DNA from: Thelonectria olida
Taxonomy: Eukaryota; Ascomycota; Sordariomycetes; Hypocreales; Nectriaceae
NCBI GenBank assembly: GCA_020736575.1
Contig: JAGPYM010000028.1
Location: forward strand, 372,001-436,000
Direction: 5' to 3'
Length of the DNA stretch: 64,000 nt
Each line of letters starts with the position of its first letter. The first letter of the stretch is position 1. The notes beneath the pieces were generated by a model. The model was not told the origin of the DNA. It did not search any database and saw only the letters and a list, made by a program, of their open reading frames with translations. A program made the position numbers and the translations under genes. Below, one piece after another: positions 10,897 to 21,986 of this stretch.

Positions 10897-11958
10897 ATGT
10901 ATCTTCTCTATCCAGACGCACGAGCTGCTGGTGCAGACAGCTCGTTCAAGCTCTACCACTACGATCCGACGATAGCGGGCGGTGTAATTTTCGCACTGCT
11001 CTTTCTCAGTACGACACTGTTGCATTTCTGGCAGTTGTTCCGGGAACGATGTTGGTTCATGATTCCACTAGCCGTTGGCGGTATTTGTAAGTCAGAATCT
11101 CGCTTTCTGGGGGTGGCTTTGCATGAGTTAATGGCGATCGTTTTCTTGCAGTTGAAATCATTGGATACGCGGCTCGATCTAAATCTGGTGACGAGAGTCC
11201 TAACTGGACGCTCGGTCCTTATATCATGCAGGCTATTCTTTTGCTCGTCGCGCCCGCCCTCTTTGCTGCCACGATCTATATGGAGCTCGGCAGGATTGTC
11301 ATCATGGTGGACGGCGAGGGACATGTCCTGGTTCCAAAGAAGTGGATGACCAAAATTTTCGTCACCGGAGATGTTCTCTCATTCATTCTTCAAGGTGGAG
11401 GTGGGTGTTTCCCTTTCGACCCTAAGTATTCCGTGCCTTTGAGAGAACATACGCTAACATATGATACCAGGTGGCGGCTACCAATCTGCTGGCTCCCTTG
11501 AAGCCTTGGATAACGGTGCCAAAGTCATCATCGCCGGCCTCTTCGTCCAACTTATCTGCTTCGGCGTCTTTATTGTTATCGCTGTAACTTTCGACCGGTC
11601 GATCCGGCGGTCCCCAACGGGCAGTTCCCATATGGTTCCCTGGAAGAAGCACATGATGGTCCTTTATATAGCCAGCATGTTGATCATGGTACGATCTGTT
11701 TTTAGGGCGGTCGAGTACCTTCAGGGTTTTGACGGATATTTGCTTAAGCATGAAGTGTACCTGTACATTTTTGACGCCGTCCTCATGTTTCTTGTTATGG
11801 TTCTGTTCAACTGGATACACCCGGCCGAGATTGCGGCGATTCTCTCCCAGAGGGGCAATAGTTATGGTTTGAAGATGGGCCCGATTCCAGGGGACCATCG
11901 CCGCTTGCCATCAGATGCCAGTTTGGACATACCAACAACCTCTTGCAAGGCCGGTTGA
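10897..11958 (+). CDS. RTA1-like seven-helix lipid-translocating protein
   Basis: My model is join(10897..11086, 11152..11400, 11471..11958), 308 aa, with two GT-AG introns of 65 and 70 bp. The protein starts MYLLYPDARAAG and has seven hydrophobic segments. It shows the family features: Y-x-Y/P near the first helix, P-Y-I-M-Q-A-I-L-L-L-V-A-P in helix 3, the D-V-L-S-F-I-L-Q-G-G-G-G block and R-S-V-F-R-A-V-E-Y in helix 6. RTA1/RSB1 family members sit in plasma or other membranes and are linked to resistance to aminocholesterol and sphingoid bases. The exact substrate here is unknown. Flanking UPC2-like regulators suggest sterol or lipid stress control, which is inference. A broken paralogue lies at 14.2-15.2 kb. 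Confidence 0.9.
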
Positions 11959-12098
11959 TATCCGAGTTTTCCTTCTTAAAGCTTTAAACTGAGCGCTCTT
12001 GCAAGCGCGGTCTCATCACCGATAGTAGGACTTGGGCTAGGTCGTTTTGGTTATATTGTGGTTGAAATTTACATCCCAGCCATTTTCTCGTATGTATT

Positions 12099-13506
12099 TC
12101 ATAAGCCAACAACTTTGGCTGGCCATGCAATCCAAGAGTTCCAGTAACTCCCCAATATATCATCAACCACCTCCACGATATCTCGACCCCAACCTTCCAT
12201 ACACCAACAGTAATCCACTGTGTGTAATAGAGCTCCAAAAAAAGCGAAAAGTATCAGAGCCGGAGGCTGCCGTTGGTGCAACAGTGTAAAGTAGGCCTGG
12301 GGAGCGTAGTGGATAAACATCAGCGGCCCAGACCAGCCTCTGTTGAATCCCCATTGCTTCAAGGTCTCAGAATCCATATTCTCAAACTGCGCAATATACA
12401 ACCTGCACTTCCGAAGGATCCACAAAGCATCGTCGTAGGTCCGAGCGTCGGCGCTGCGCTCCCACGATGTTTGAACTTGCTGGAAATACTTGTCATCAAC
12501 ATCAGAAAGCTTGTCAGGATCCAGCTCAAGCCAATTACCGACCCTCATTATCTGATATAAGGGACCAAATTTCAGAGTATTGTGAGTTGGTTGTAGAACG
12601 GCCTCAATACCCTGAATCATGGGTATCCATTCAGCGCCTAGTATGCGGTCTTTTCGGCTACTGCGAGCCCGACGGTCCTCGACATCGTCACTGAGCCGCC
12701 CTGACGTGGTAAAGACATATAAGAGGTTGAGTAGTGACCAGACAAATAGCGCATCGCTATTCTCACTTCGCACGTGGCTGACAGCGTCTTGAAACCCCTG
12801 GAGCGCCATAGAGTGGTAGCGGGCTGCATCTACCATATGAGAGTGCTTGTCGGATTGGTTCAGGTATGCAAGATGTAGAGCGGCCAAGCTAAGAATAGCA
12901 TATACCACGAATGGGTGCTTGAAAGCGATCTGCGGGAACATGACCTGCCAGTAAGCCGACATGTCTGTCGCCTTAAGTATGTCAAGGCTGGTGGAAATCG
13001 TCCAGTGATGGAGAAGGGCCATGTCTTGGATGCCAAAGCTGGGCGATGGGTTACCCGGAGTGCTAGACGAAGCTCGGAATGGGGTCGGAGCTGAAAGTGG
13101 GCTTGAAGCGCATGGGGAAATGCGTTGCTGGCTCAGCGGTTGCATCAGAGCTGTTCCGGGCGATACCCCGTCATTGTGTGTTGACGACGTCGAGGGCTCT
13201 ACAGATGGCGCTCGAGCTTGCCTGGGGTATTGACATTGGACGCCACGACGAATGCACGCCCGACACTCTGGTTTCTCTTCACCACACTATAACGGTACAT
13301 CAGAAGGCTGCAGGAAGAAATGTGGTCAAGCTGTAGGACAGGCCCCAAAAGGCCACGTCTTGTAAGAGCGGGATGGGCTGAAACGAGCGAACTGTACCCA
13401 CCTTAACACGGCGTTTCCTACAGTCGGCGCAGCCCGTCTTGGCCTTTTTATGTGGTCTGCGTCGTTTGGTGCGAGCTTCACCTGACGTTTCGTCAAAGTC
13501 AGCCAT
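12099..13506 (-). CDS. Zn2Cys6 transcription factor, second UPC2-like regulator
   Basis: My model is complement(12099..13286, 13402..13506), 430 aa, with one 115-bp GT-AG intron splitting the zinc cluster (TGCADCRKRRVK / CGEEKPECRACIRRGVQCQY; C-x2-C-x6-C-x6-C-x2-C-x6-C). The remainder has the sterol-regulator-like pattern LLHHWTISTSLDIL and AILSLAALHLAYL. I chose the ATG at 13506 because the frame upstream, though open, only translates a 17-bp minisatellite into a repeat of RHLVPFAISFPSPS type. The gene lies between two RTA1-like genes and has the same architecture as the regulator at 8.6-10 kb, pointing to duplication of a regulator-transporter unit. Confidence 0.85.
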
Positions 13507-13604
13507 CTGTGGGCGTGGCGAAGGTGGGCGGAACGGATTGAACGAAGAGGCTTGAGACACGATGACCGGCTGAACTAAGGGGAACGGGAGGCGGGTGGCG
13601 AAGG

Positions 13605-13774
13605 GAACGAGATGGCGAAGGGAACGAGATGGCGAAGGGAACGAGATGGCGAAGGGAACGAGATGGCGAAGGGAACGAGATGGCGAAGGGAACGAGATGG
13701 CGAAGGGAACGAGATGGCGAAGGGAACAAAATGGCGAAGGGAACGAGATGGCGAAGGGAACGAGATGGCGAAGG
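13605..13774. repeat. 17-bp minisatellite, 10 units
   Basis: Ten head-to-tail copies of GAACGAGATGGCGAAGG; unit 8 (13724-13740) differs at two positions (GAACAAAATGGCGAAGG). Partial units flank both ends. The array begins about 100 bp upstream of the regulator ATG at 13506. Because 17 is not divisible by three, but three units are, long open frames run through it without being genes. Confidence 0.95.
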
Positions 13775-14195
13775 CGAAGGAACTGCATTAGTATAGATTA
13801 TCTGAGACCGGAAACGAATTTAAGCGAGCGTCTAGGGTATTTATGGATACGACAGAAGTGGGTGCGACGCAAGGAGCAAATTTATTGTCCCACTTTTATT
13901 CTATGTTCACGGAAAAAGCGGCTTTGAGCATTATTCCACCAGATTTGCAATATGCACCCAGCCAGCCCTGAAACGAAAGCTTGGTCGCGCGTCAAAGTAT
14001 ATATCGTCATGGCACAGTTTCATATCTCACTATTACCTATTTATGAATGTTCCCAAACCGGGAACGACCTTTGGCCTATACTGAGAACGCTACCTATCTT
14101 TATCGCCCAAATCAAGGTTCCCCAGCGGTTCCACTATGCCATAGCTTGAGCAAGCCGACATCTCTTGCCCCTCCAACCCTGACGACTGTTTCAAT
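13775..14195. other. Intergenic between regulator and RTA1 pseudogene
   Basis: Upstream sequence of the regulator gene beyond its minisatellite. No gene or clear motif is seen. Confidence 0.4.
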
Positions 14196-14199
14196 CCTT

Positions 14200-15144
14200 G
14201 AAGGTGCTCAACATACCAAACCAGGAGTATTACCATCACAACGGCCATCAGAAGAGTGTCAAAGTTGTAGAGGAAAATTTCGTGCGAAATGAGGTATCCG
14301 TCGTTTCCTTAAAGGTACTCAACCACTATGAAAATGCTGCGCACCAGGTGACTACGCTCGATCCGTATAGAACGCAGAGGTAGCGCTTCCAGGGGAAAAA
14401 ACTTTGCGTGGACTCCGAAGTAGGGTTTTGGTGGATCCGGTAATGGAAGAGGAACGATGTGAAGACGAAGAAGCCAAAGATGCAAATCTGGACAAATAAA
14501 CCGGCGATGATGATCTTCTCGCCGACTTTGTAGAGGTCGAGAGTTCCTGCAGATTGGACACCTCCGCCTCCTGCTTGCAGCCCAAAGGCGATGACATCAC
14601 CAGCGACAAAGATCCGAGTAACCAATGGACCGGGATCAACGAAAGGTGTACACCACGAACTGTTCGAACCAAGCGATCAAGGATCATGTAGATTGAAGCT
14701 GCGTGGAGTGCGGGAGCGACAAGAATAAGGATAGCTTGAATGACGAAGCCTCCGATGGAGTATATATCGTAGTGACTCCAGATTCTTCCGCAGTAACCGA
14801 TCGTTTGGACTGCATCGTAATCGAGCCAGCCTAACCGCTTCCTTTGTATGTTTTGTAGAACAGCATCGCTCCCTTCGAGTTTCACGAAAGGGCAATGATC
14901 ACCTACAACCACTAAAGAGGCTTGCAAAGTAATAGGCAAACGGTCACTTACATATGCCGCCGATTGCGAAGGCGATAAAGTAGTAGGCTCGGACTCGAAG
15001 CAGGCCCCATCTGTGCAAGCTCGTAAGAATAGCAAAGATGATAACACTCACAATGGCGGCCGGATGCGACGGGGTATACCTATAGAGTTGAAAGTTCCGG
15101 TCAGCCCCAGGGCCTGACGCGCGCGCATCATGGGTGTTGTTCAT
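14200..15144 (-). pseudogene. Broken RTA1-like paralogue
   Basis: The sequence aligns throughout with the intact RTA1-like gene at 10.9 kb. Exon 1 starts MNNTHDARASGPGAD (15144). A GT-AG intron follows IAFAIGGI, and exon 2 contains IQAILILVAPALHAASIY. A frameshift occurs at about 14625, between the reading SLIPVHWL and the reading VTRIFVAGDVIAF. A second lies at about 14345-14350, where the frame must move from YGSSVV to VRSIFIVVEYL; that continuation meets an in-frame TAA before GNDGYLISHE. At least three disabling changes make it a pseudogene. It probably arose by duplication of the neighbouring regulator-RTA1 pair. Confidence 0.85.
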
Positions 15145-15778
15145 CGTGCCATTGTGACTTGCGGTGGCAACCAAAAGCATAAGAAGCGAGAGAGAAGAAG
15201 CACATGGCATACAGGAAATGCAGCCGAAAATGTGTTCTGTAATATAACCCTGTATTAGGGCAGACCTCGTTATCCCCCAAAGTCAATTCATTCGTCAAAA
15301 TTTTTAGGTAAGTCAGACCTGTCGGAAAAGCTAGCACGGCATTTTGATGGTCTTGATGTGTGTATTGTCTCTGTAGGAGGTGTCCTCTATGATCGATCGA
15401 GTGTTCATCTCCCCCTGAACGCATCAGGCCATCCCCAGGCCCTGACGCGGCCCCTGGAGTCACCATGTGACCACCCTATCCAATGCTCTGTACATGATCC
15501 AATCTAACAATAAGCCACCGGGCGAAATAAATTGTGTGTGTGTGTGTGTATCTAATGAGATCTCTCGTCCATATGTTCCTCGTAGTCAAAATAGAACACT
15601 TCAAACTGTCATTGATGATCACTACGTTATATTAAAACCTTCGTGTTACATCCTCTCATGGTCTCATTAACCCAGTAGACCCTAGTTTCAGACAGTATCT
15701 ATCAGGCGTTTGACTTCCGTTCCAGCACCCCAAGCACCATGTTGTAAGCGCTCTGGAGAGATCCGTGCTTCCCGTGCA
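15145..15778. other. Intergenic with LTR-like repeat and TG microsatellite
   Basis: It contains a ~190-bp dispersed repeat (15322-15509, listed separately) and a (TG)n run at about 15533-15548. No gene is seen. Confidence 0.5.
15322..15509 (-). repeat. Dispersed repeat, LTR-like, copy 1
   Basis: Read on the minus strand it begins TGTTAGATTGGATCATGTAC and matches plus-strand 59421-59612 over about 185 bp with small differences. Both copies start at the same TGTTAG, and both contain GATGAACACTC and GACACCTCCTACAGAGA. A TG start fits a solo LTR, but I could not define a matching CA end or target duplication. Confidence 0.65.
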
Positions 15779-17509
15779 TCAACTCTTGGGCCTTTCGTTT
15801 TGATACGAACGTCTCGCGACCTTGGTCAACTCCCAGTTAACATCAGCTAGGAAATCATCTGCATTATCAGGTGTCATGTAATTATCATAGTGGGCGATAA
15901 AAGGTTCGTCCACGGAGTGCAGTCGTTTGCGCTTGCGTAGCCAATCAAAGCCAAGTGTTTCAACTTCCTGCCGTTCCCAGTCATCCGTTTTTGACCTTGG
16001 TCTACCTCGCGGAGAGGAAGGTAAGCTATCGTCGTCTGACAATGAATCATCTGTTGACCCAGAAACGTGCTGCTCTTCCCCTGGCTGTGTATCTCGAGCC
16101 CGCTTAGACGGATCACCGGAAGTATTTGGACCAGCCTGGCTGTCTGGGTTTCGTGACTGAGAAGGTGACTCTAACACACTTGGACTTGATAATTTGGCCA
16201 GCTTGGTTCGTATGTCGAGTGGTGTATCCTTGCCAGATGTCGCTGCACTCCCCGACCACGGCATTGGCTCCACATAAGCCATCTTGGCAGCCATATTCTC
16301 AATGCAACACATCTTGTAGTGATGCCGCAGGGCAGCCCGATCTACAGATCGAGGCACTTTGGCGAGAGCCCCATGATACCCAAGAAGGACATCGTAGGGC
16401 ATGAAAACTCGAATCCGCAGGGTTTTGGGGTGTATGGAAAAGAGCCGCGCATCAAAGAGTTCATGGAGATGGCTTAAGAGAAGAATCCCATTGGCAGGAT
16501 CCCAGGTACTTTCCCAGGCCTGCATCAAGCGACGGTTACTGAACCTTGCGCCCTCAGGTTGTACTTCACCGTCGACAGCTTCCGGGTCAGGATATAAATG
16601 GTAGTGCTGCTGTGGCACAATATGACATGCTTGTAAAGCAGGACCGATAGTCGGATTGGCGTACCATGACCGCCCCATGCCCGAGACAGCACACTGGCGA
16701 GCTGCCGCGAGACACGAATCTCGAAACCTGGCAATGACGTGTTTGGCTCGTTCGGCCTGGATGTTCTCTTGGGGAGGCGTAACCATGTTGGGGAGATCGT
16801 CTTCTTCAATCGAAGGCTGGCCGATCTCCGAGTCCTTACTCGGGGATACAGAACCAGATGCTGATCGTTTCGAGGGCGATCGAGAGCCTTTCCGTGCGCG
16901 TGCTGTCTTTCGAAGAGGGTATGCAGCGAATCGAGGGTCGGCAGAGGGCTTCTTCGGCGGCAGGTAGCGTGGTTCTACGCGGCGGACTGGTTTGGGAATG
17001 TGCTGTGCGCAGCCGGCTACGGGAATTGTTAGCGATAAGCTGCCATACGTACATGGCGCTGGCAGTTACCAACCGTTGACATGAGAGTCCACTGGCTGGT
17101 CAGTCGACAGGCTGCACTTCCGGTGGGTAAAAACGCGATATTGAATGACTGGCCGATCGTCTGGCATAGGCGATGCCCCTTGCGGAAGGGCTGGAACTGG
17201 TTGATCAAAGCTGTTGCTGTGGAGAAACGTCGGGATAGGAGGGTGGTCGTCGGATATGTTTATCAAGTCCGCCAAGCCAAAAGCGACATCATCCCAGATA
17301 TCTGCAGAATTGCCACTGCTGATAGAGTCCAATTCGTCGTGCGGTATCTCGAAACATAGTCGCATCTCATCCACGATGTCGCGGAAAGTCATGAATGCGT
17401 TTTGGTCAGGTTGAAACGTGCCGGCAAAAAGAATGTCGCCGCGCGTCGCCAGGAATTCGATGTTCCAGCCAAGGGTGCGCATCGTCGGCGTCACGGCTGC
17501 GCTGGACAT
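15779..17509 (-). CDS. HNH-endonuclease-domain protein, fungal-type
   Basis: My model is complement(15779..17016, 17074..17509), 557 aa, one 57-bp intron (donor GTTGGT; exact boundary less certain). The central part has an HNH_2-like motif: CAVSG, then QACHIVPQQHYH, then W-x6-NGILLLSHLHELFD. These supply the His-Asn-His metal site. It is followed by an acidic, Ser-rich tail with RGRPRSK. The N-terminal ~140 aa are unrecognised. Proteins of this build are common in Pezizomycotina, and their role is unknown. Nuclease activity is inferred from the motif only. No neighbouring partner gene suggests a defence system. Confidence 0.75.
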
Positions 17510-18226
17510 ACTGGGTGATTGGGCCAGACCAACGGCGCGATGGCTGAATTTAAAGGATCCGAAAGGCGCTGCGATATTGCAATGTCAAAATGAACGACAT
17601 CGCTCTACTTGTTTGGCGAGGTGGAGCTGCGGCTTAGTGTTGATCTGAAGTGCTTCACTATTATAATTGGCTGCCCACACCATTGTCACGGTTGACGCAG
17701 CAACCGAAATTTCGCATGTGACATTCCCACTTTTCAATTCAAGTCTAGGGTAATCGCAACAGGTGTTCGCACCATATCCTAACTAGACTTAGACACAACA
17801 CGTTCGGTCTCGGGCCTCAAAATCGTATCAGATATAGAATTGACATTTCTAAACCACATAATAAAATTTTATTTAACGTTAGTATCATTACCAATAAAGT
17901 AGAATGGCTTGAGGGGTATTTTTTTACTTTATGACTATTTCTCTTCCACCTCAAGCCCATTGTAAACAAACGTTCATAACTCTCCAAGCTTACTTAATCC
18001 ATCGGAGTTGATTTTTTAGGCACTCCGCAGAAAAAGCAATCTGGACATCCTCAGCCCGCACATAGTGACGCCTCCCTGGCTTACTTCTGACGGAATCCCC
18101 AAGACCTCAACCGTTCCTCCAATCATAAGCAGTCCACCCCTCGGTAGCTAGCTTTCCTTTGAAAAGCAAGTAAAGAATGACAGCAACAAACCGGCATCCC
18201 TTTTCCCTATGAGTCGTCCCGGTACA
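17510..18226. other. Intergenic, AT-leaning, no gene seen
   Basis: Upstream region of the HNH gene and 3' flank of the next gene. No ORF, repeat or motif could be supported. Confidence 0.5.
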
Positions 18227-19132
18227 TTACCAATCTCCCTCGATGATCTTGATCATGTCATCGGTTCTGTTGGCTTCCTCCACCTCATCATCGGTATCGG
18301 TTTCGGAACTCAAATCGTTTTCAAGGTAATAGGCAAGTCCTTCGCTGCAAGAATCTGAATCGTCGTCATATTTCGTATCGCACCGTTTGTCGAAAACTTC
18401 AATTTGATTAGCTTTACACAAGTCCGGCTTTTCCCGAAACCCACCTGACAGATTGGCCATGGCATCTGAAAGACCAAAATCGCATGGCGAGACATTGGCC
18501 ATGGGTTTTCTCCCAAACTGCTCGAACGCAGGCAAGACAACATCGTCATACCAGTTGGGGTTGCTACTGAGGGAGTTCCATGGCCAATGGCCGACGATTT
18601 CTGCTGCTGTAACCTCCCATAGACAAACGTAGTGGTCTTTGTAGTATTCGTTTAATCTGCCGTATGGGTTGGGTATACTGTAATGGTCCATTTCGGCTCC
18701 GACATCGAGGATGGGCAACCTCTTCCTCCTGCGAACGCCCGGATGTATGACGGTGAGAGTATGCGGCCCTCTTTTCGGCCAACTTCTCAAACCCGCAAGC
18801 TTTTCAATGGCTCCCGGTGCGCTTGTGAAAGAGATGTAAGGCGTTGGTTCCCAGATTCTGTTATCGATATGCGTGGTCAGGGAATCAATGCGGGATTCGG
18901 CTGTGTCAAGTCGTTTCCGAGGATGCCTGGATCGCATGCAATTATTCTCGTTAGGGTGGCTTCTGGAATAGCAGTCCCATAACCTGAGCAGAGGTTGGTC
19001 AATTACTGGGACACAAGTGGTCAGCCAGGGATGGAGTTCTTCTTCGATGTCGGTCGAGACCATGCTGCCTGTTTGAGGTAGCAAAAGGCGTTGCGCTATG
19101 GAGTAAGTCAAATCGAAATATTCCCCCATCAT
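18227..19132 (-). CDS. Hypothetical fungal protein (PYISFTS / EIVGHW family)
   Basis: A single-exon 301-aa ORF. The core contains PYISFTSAPGAIEKLAGLR, HTLTVIHPGVR, LPILDVGAEMDHYSIP and HYVCLWEVTAAEIVGHWPW, followed by NWYDDVVLPAFEQF. I recognise this pattern from many uncharacterised Pezizomycotina proteins. The spacing of YIS(F)TS and the later E-I-V-G recalls an ADP-ribosyltransferase-like layout, which is speculation. The C-terminus is very acidic. There is no signal peptide or membrane segment. Start at 19132 or the next Met (19129). Confidence 0.65.
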   Translation of the reverse strand: MMGEYFDLTYSIAQRLLLPQTGSMVSTDIEEELHPWLTTCVPVIDQPLLRLWDCYSRSHPNENNCMRSRHPRKRLDTAESRIDSLTTHIDNRIWEPTPYISFTSAPGAIEKLAGLRSWPKRGPHTLTVIHPGVRRRKRLPILDVGAEMDHYSIPNPYGRLNEYYKDHYVCLWEVTAAEIVGHWPWNSLSSNPNWYDDVVLPAFEQFGRKPMANVSPCDFGLSDAMANLSGGFREKPDLCKANQIEVFDKRCDTKYDDDSDSCSEGLAYYLENDLSSETDTDDEVEEANRTDDMIKIIEGDW

Positions 19133-20442
19133 TAGATTTGGTTAGCTCCTGCGTTTCGCTGTGGCTGTTCGTGGGATTGACGTGACACAATGTCCGCGCA
19201 TGGATGAGTGGATGAGACTTTTTGCGTCTGTCGAATTGAATACAATCTAGGGCATGGCTATCGTGCCTTTACATAGGTCTCTCTTCTTAGTCAAGAAAGA
19301 TGAGCTGCGATTGTCAACTATGAGCAAGGGATGGATGGGACCGATAGTGTTGGCGTGAAAAACGACCGGCAGACATAAACCTTGACTTCTGGCTCAGTTG
19401 AGAATTCAGAGAGTCCGGAGGCCTCGGGATCAGCCACGTTGTCAGCTGTGGCGTGCCGAGTTTCCATCAAAGTTAAACAGTGCCATGCCCAAGGGTGACA
19501 ACACACTCTCTTAGAAGTTGATGTCGCCACCGCCAGAATGACCACGGACAAGTCCAAAAGTGTCAAGGCTGCTTTCATAAAATCATCATCATTGTAGCGT
19601 CATTGAAAATTGACTTCTGACAGCGGCGAGCCAAACTCCATAAGCCATTGGAATACTTCCGGTAAAGGCAGCTTCGTGATGATCTCATCTGCGGGGGGTT
19701 GGAAAATGTGTCACAGGCGTCACTCGAATTAATTAGATAATTTCTCCCTCTATGGTGCGGTCCTGGCCGGGACCGAGGTTGTAGGTTTGAGGAGGTTTCT
19801 TTCAGGGCTCCGATCAACTACATCAACGGACACTGAAGCCCCTGGTTTAGTGTGCGTGTATTTTAGTCAGCAAAAGGCCAGTTGCGTGTATCAATCTGGG
19901 GCTTTCGTTGATTCATGTACACCAAGTGGATTTTGCGTGTACGAGAGTCGACTTCCGGATTATGGCAATTGTGAAGACCATTGTCAGTCTCATCCCATAT
20001 TTTTTCTTCCAGTAGTTCACTTGGTTTCTCCAACAGCCATGCCGACGTCGCCTCGGAAACATTGTCGTCGACCTCACATTCTCTGCTCCTTCGTCTGTTT
20101 CCCGTACCAAGGAGACAAACTCTATCGCGCCCTTACTGCCAACGATGCCTGCGCGTAACTAGGAGCGTACTACTTGACAGATCCCAATCACCAGAGCGTC
20201 CAGGAAGGAAATGACGGCATTATATGGACACGCTCCAAGGACTAGCCAAAACTCCGAACGGTGAGGGGATCCAGCAGCAGTGTACAACAGTATCGGAGTG
20301 CAATAATTACCAGTGATCTATCGGCAATGCTATGCTTAGTTTATGTACATGGAATACTGTTGAGCAATTATTTCGCAAAAGCCGTGATGGCTTTATATAG
20401 GGTAACTTAGTGGTGGATTGTGTGGGAATTTACGGAGGTGCA
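19133..20442. other. Intergenic with weak secreted-protein candidates
   Basis: One short minus-strand ORF with a signal-peptide-like start is listed separately. A plus-strand frame near 19838-19990 is rich in Cys but unsupported. The right part leads into a degenerate mariner-type element. Confidence 0.4.
19318..19578 (-). CDS. Possible small secreted protein (weak)
   Basis: An 86-aa frame starting MKAALTLLDLSVVILAVATS, a plausible signal peptide, followed by R-V-C-C-H-P-W-A-W-H-C. Size and Cys content would fit a small secreted fungal protein. It may be one exon of a longer gene or a remnant. I recognise no family. Confidence 0.3.
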   Translation of the reverse strand: MKAALTLLDLSVVILAVATSTSKRVCCHPWAWHCLTLMETRHATADNVADPEASGLSEFSTEPEVKVYVCRSFFTPTLSVPSIPCS

Positions 20443-21986
20443 TTTCAAAAGTTGTTGCTCACGCTAAGGACGCTAGTGGAGTAGGAAAAAGCAAATCAGC
20501 ATGTGTTACATATGTGTCAATTCCCAGATGTACCCCTAGTCTATCCGCCCTTCCTTGTACTCATTTCCGCCCTCCAGTTTAATGATTTTTTGAACATGAC
20601 GAGGGATGCGTTCAATCCAAGCCTGAATAACCTCTTGCGGCAGCTCCTTCCAGGCAGCCTTCCAAGCTGTAATAGCATCACTTCTTGATTTTGGGGCCCC
20701 TTTTCTAGTAGTCCGTCTCTTCAACCACGGCCAGGCTGGCTCAATATGGTTGAGATCCGGGGAATTTCCACACTAAAGCAGCCGGGCGATGTTATTAATA
20801 TCATAACATCGTTGTTGAATATAATGACTGTGGGCTGGAGCCTTGTCTTCTTGAACAACTGTGCCCAGTCGGTCCTTAGCACATTCCTTAGCAAAAGGAA
20901 ACATCTTCGGGATTAGAATAACCTTCTGATACCGATACCAGTCAATCCCGCCCTTTGAACCTCTCGCAAGCTTGCCAGTCTGCTTATTCCATCGAAAAAC
21001 AGGCTTCGGGCCCGGAAGTTGACGAAGATTGAGTCGTCGTATGCCATTTGAAAGCTCCCACTCTTCCCGCATAAGGGGCTCAAGTTCCTTATTCATCTCT
21101 TCAATCGTCTGGTCGGCCTCTTTTTTCTCTATCGCAGTCTCAGGACCCCAGCAGTGGCAAGGGCCCTTTTTATCATATGAAAAACACCCCCAGAACATGG
21201 ATTCAGACGCTCCTTTCCATCTTTCCCGGATACAACTTCGAACGAAGGCCTCATCGGATTTCCTCTACACACGGTAGCTCCCGCGCCGATGAAGCAGGAT
21301 AACAGAAGTCTCATCGGACCAAATGACATTCTTCCAGTCCTCCAAGGTCCAGTGTTGGTGCTGAAGACACCAGCTAAGCCGGGCTTGCCTCATTTTCTTC
21401 GTCAATCCAGGCTTCCTGGTCGGCTTCGTCTTCCGGAACCCAGCTTTTCGAAGGATCCTCCACACTGTAGTGGCAGAAATCTCGAATCCGGAGCTACAGA
21501 GCTCGCCCGCAATATCAGCACATGATTTTTCCCTTCCATAACGGTCCCTGCGAACCTTAGCGATAACCTCATCTCTCCGCTCGTCCGTCTGCTTCTTGGG
21601 GCGCCCGGCGCGGTCGGCATCGCGAAGATATTCGTCTCGAAGGGTCAGAGGTCGATGATTTGGGTCCAAACCGCGTTCAATAGCCCGGACATAGATGCTG
21701 TTGATCGTACGGATTGAAATCCCGGTTATTTCAGCGATTTCGGCAGTAGTTTTCCCGCCCAACGGGCTTTTCAATGTAACAATAAGAGCCCGGGTCGCGA
21801 CATCGGTTTTTCGAGTCATTTTTGCCTATCGAGCAGTGAGAAAGGAACCAGAATGAAGGAATAAGGAAGAGGGGAAAGGTACCTAGCAAATTTGGTGTGA
21901 AGGTTCCCTACTTGCTTTTTCCTTGTTTGTTGGGAGCAAAACCCGGGCGGGCTCCACTTGAAATACACCACATCGATTACATCAAC
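20443..21986 (-). mobile_element. Degenerate Tc1/mariner-type element
   Basis: It surrounds the broken transposase at 20536-21819. Possible imperfect inverted ends start GGTGCATTTCAA (about 20438-20450) and GGTGTATTTCAA (reverse strand, about 21958-21970). Both are followed inside by GGAAAAAGCAA, and TA lies near both outer edges. The boundaries are tentative. Confidence 0.5.
20536..21819 (-). pseudogene. Mariner-type transposase with two nonsense codons
   Basis: The reading frame is continuous from MTRKTDVATRAL (21819) to NEYKEGRID (20539) except for two TAG stops, after RRGSYRV (21265-21267) and after NIARLL (20773-20775). In both places the family would have Trp (TGG). The N-terminus has two HTH motifs (KTTAEIAEITGISIRTI; EISATTVWRILRKAGF). 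The DDE residues lie in VIWSDETSV, VVQEDKAPAHSH and NSPDLNHIEPAW. TGG to TAG on the coding strand is CpA to TpA on the other, the RIP direction. It is non-functional as it stands. Confidence 0.85.

Noticed and set aside
13507..13788. N-terminal extension of the regulator through the minisatellite
   Set aside because: The frame is open only because three 17-bp units make 51 bp. The translated repeat has no resemblance to the family.
18002..18008. TCGGAGT site before the HNH gene as a regulon member
   Set aside because: A single isolated copy, within the number expected by chance. No functional link.
19787..20158. Cys-rich plus-strand frame as a secreted effector
   Set aside because: No signal peptide, no start context, and the tail is not protein-like. 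It is probably chance or a remnant.
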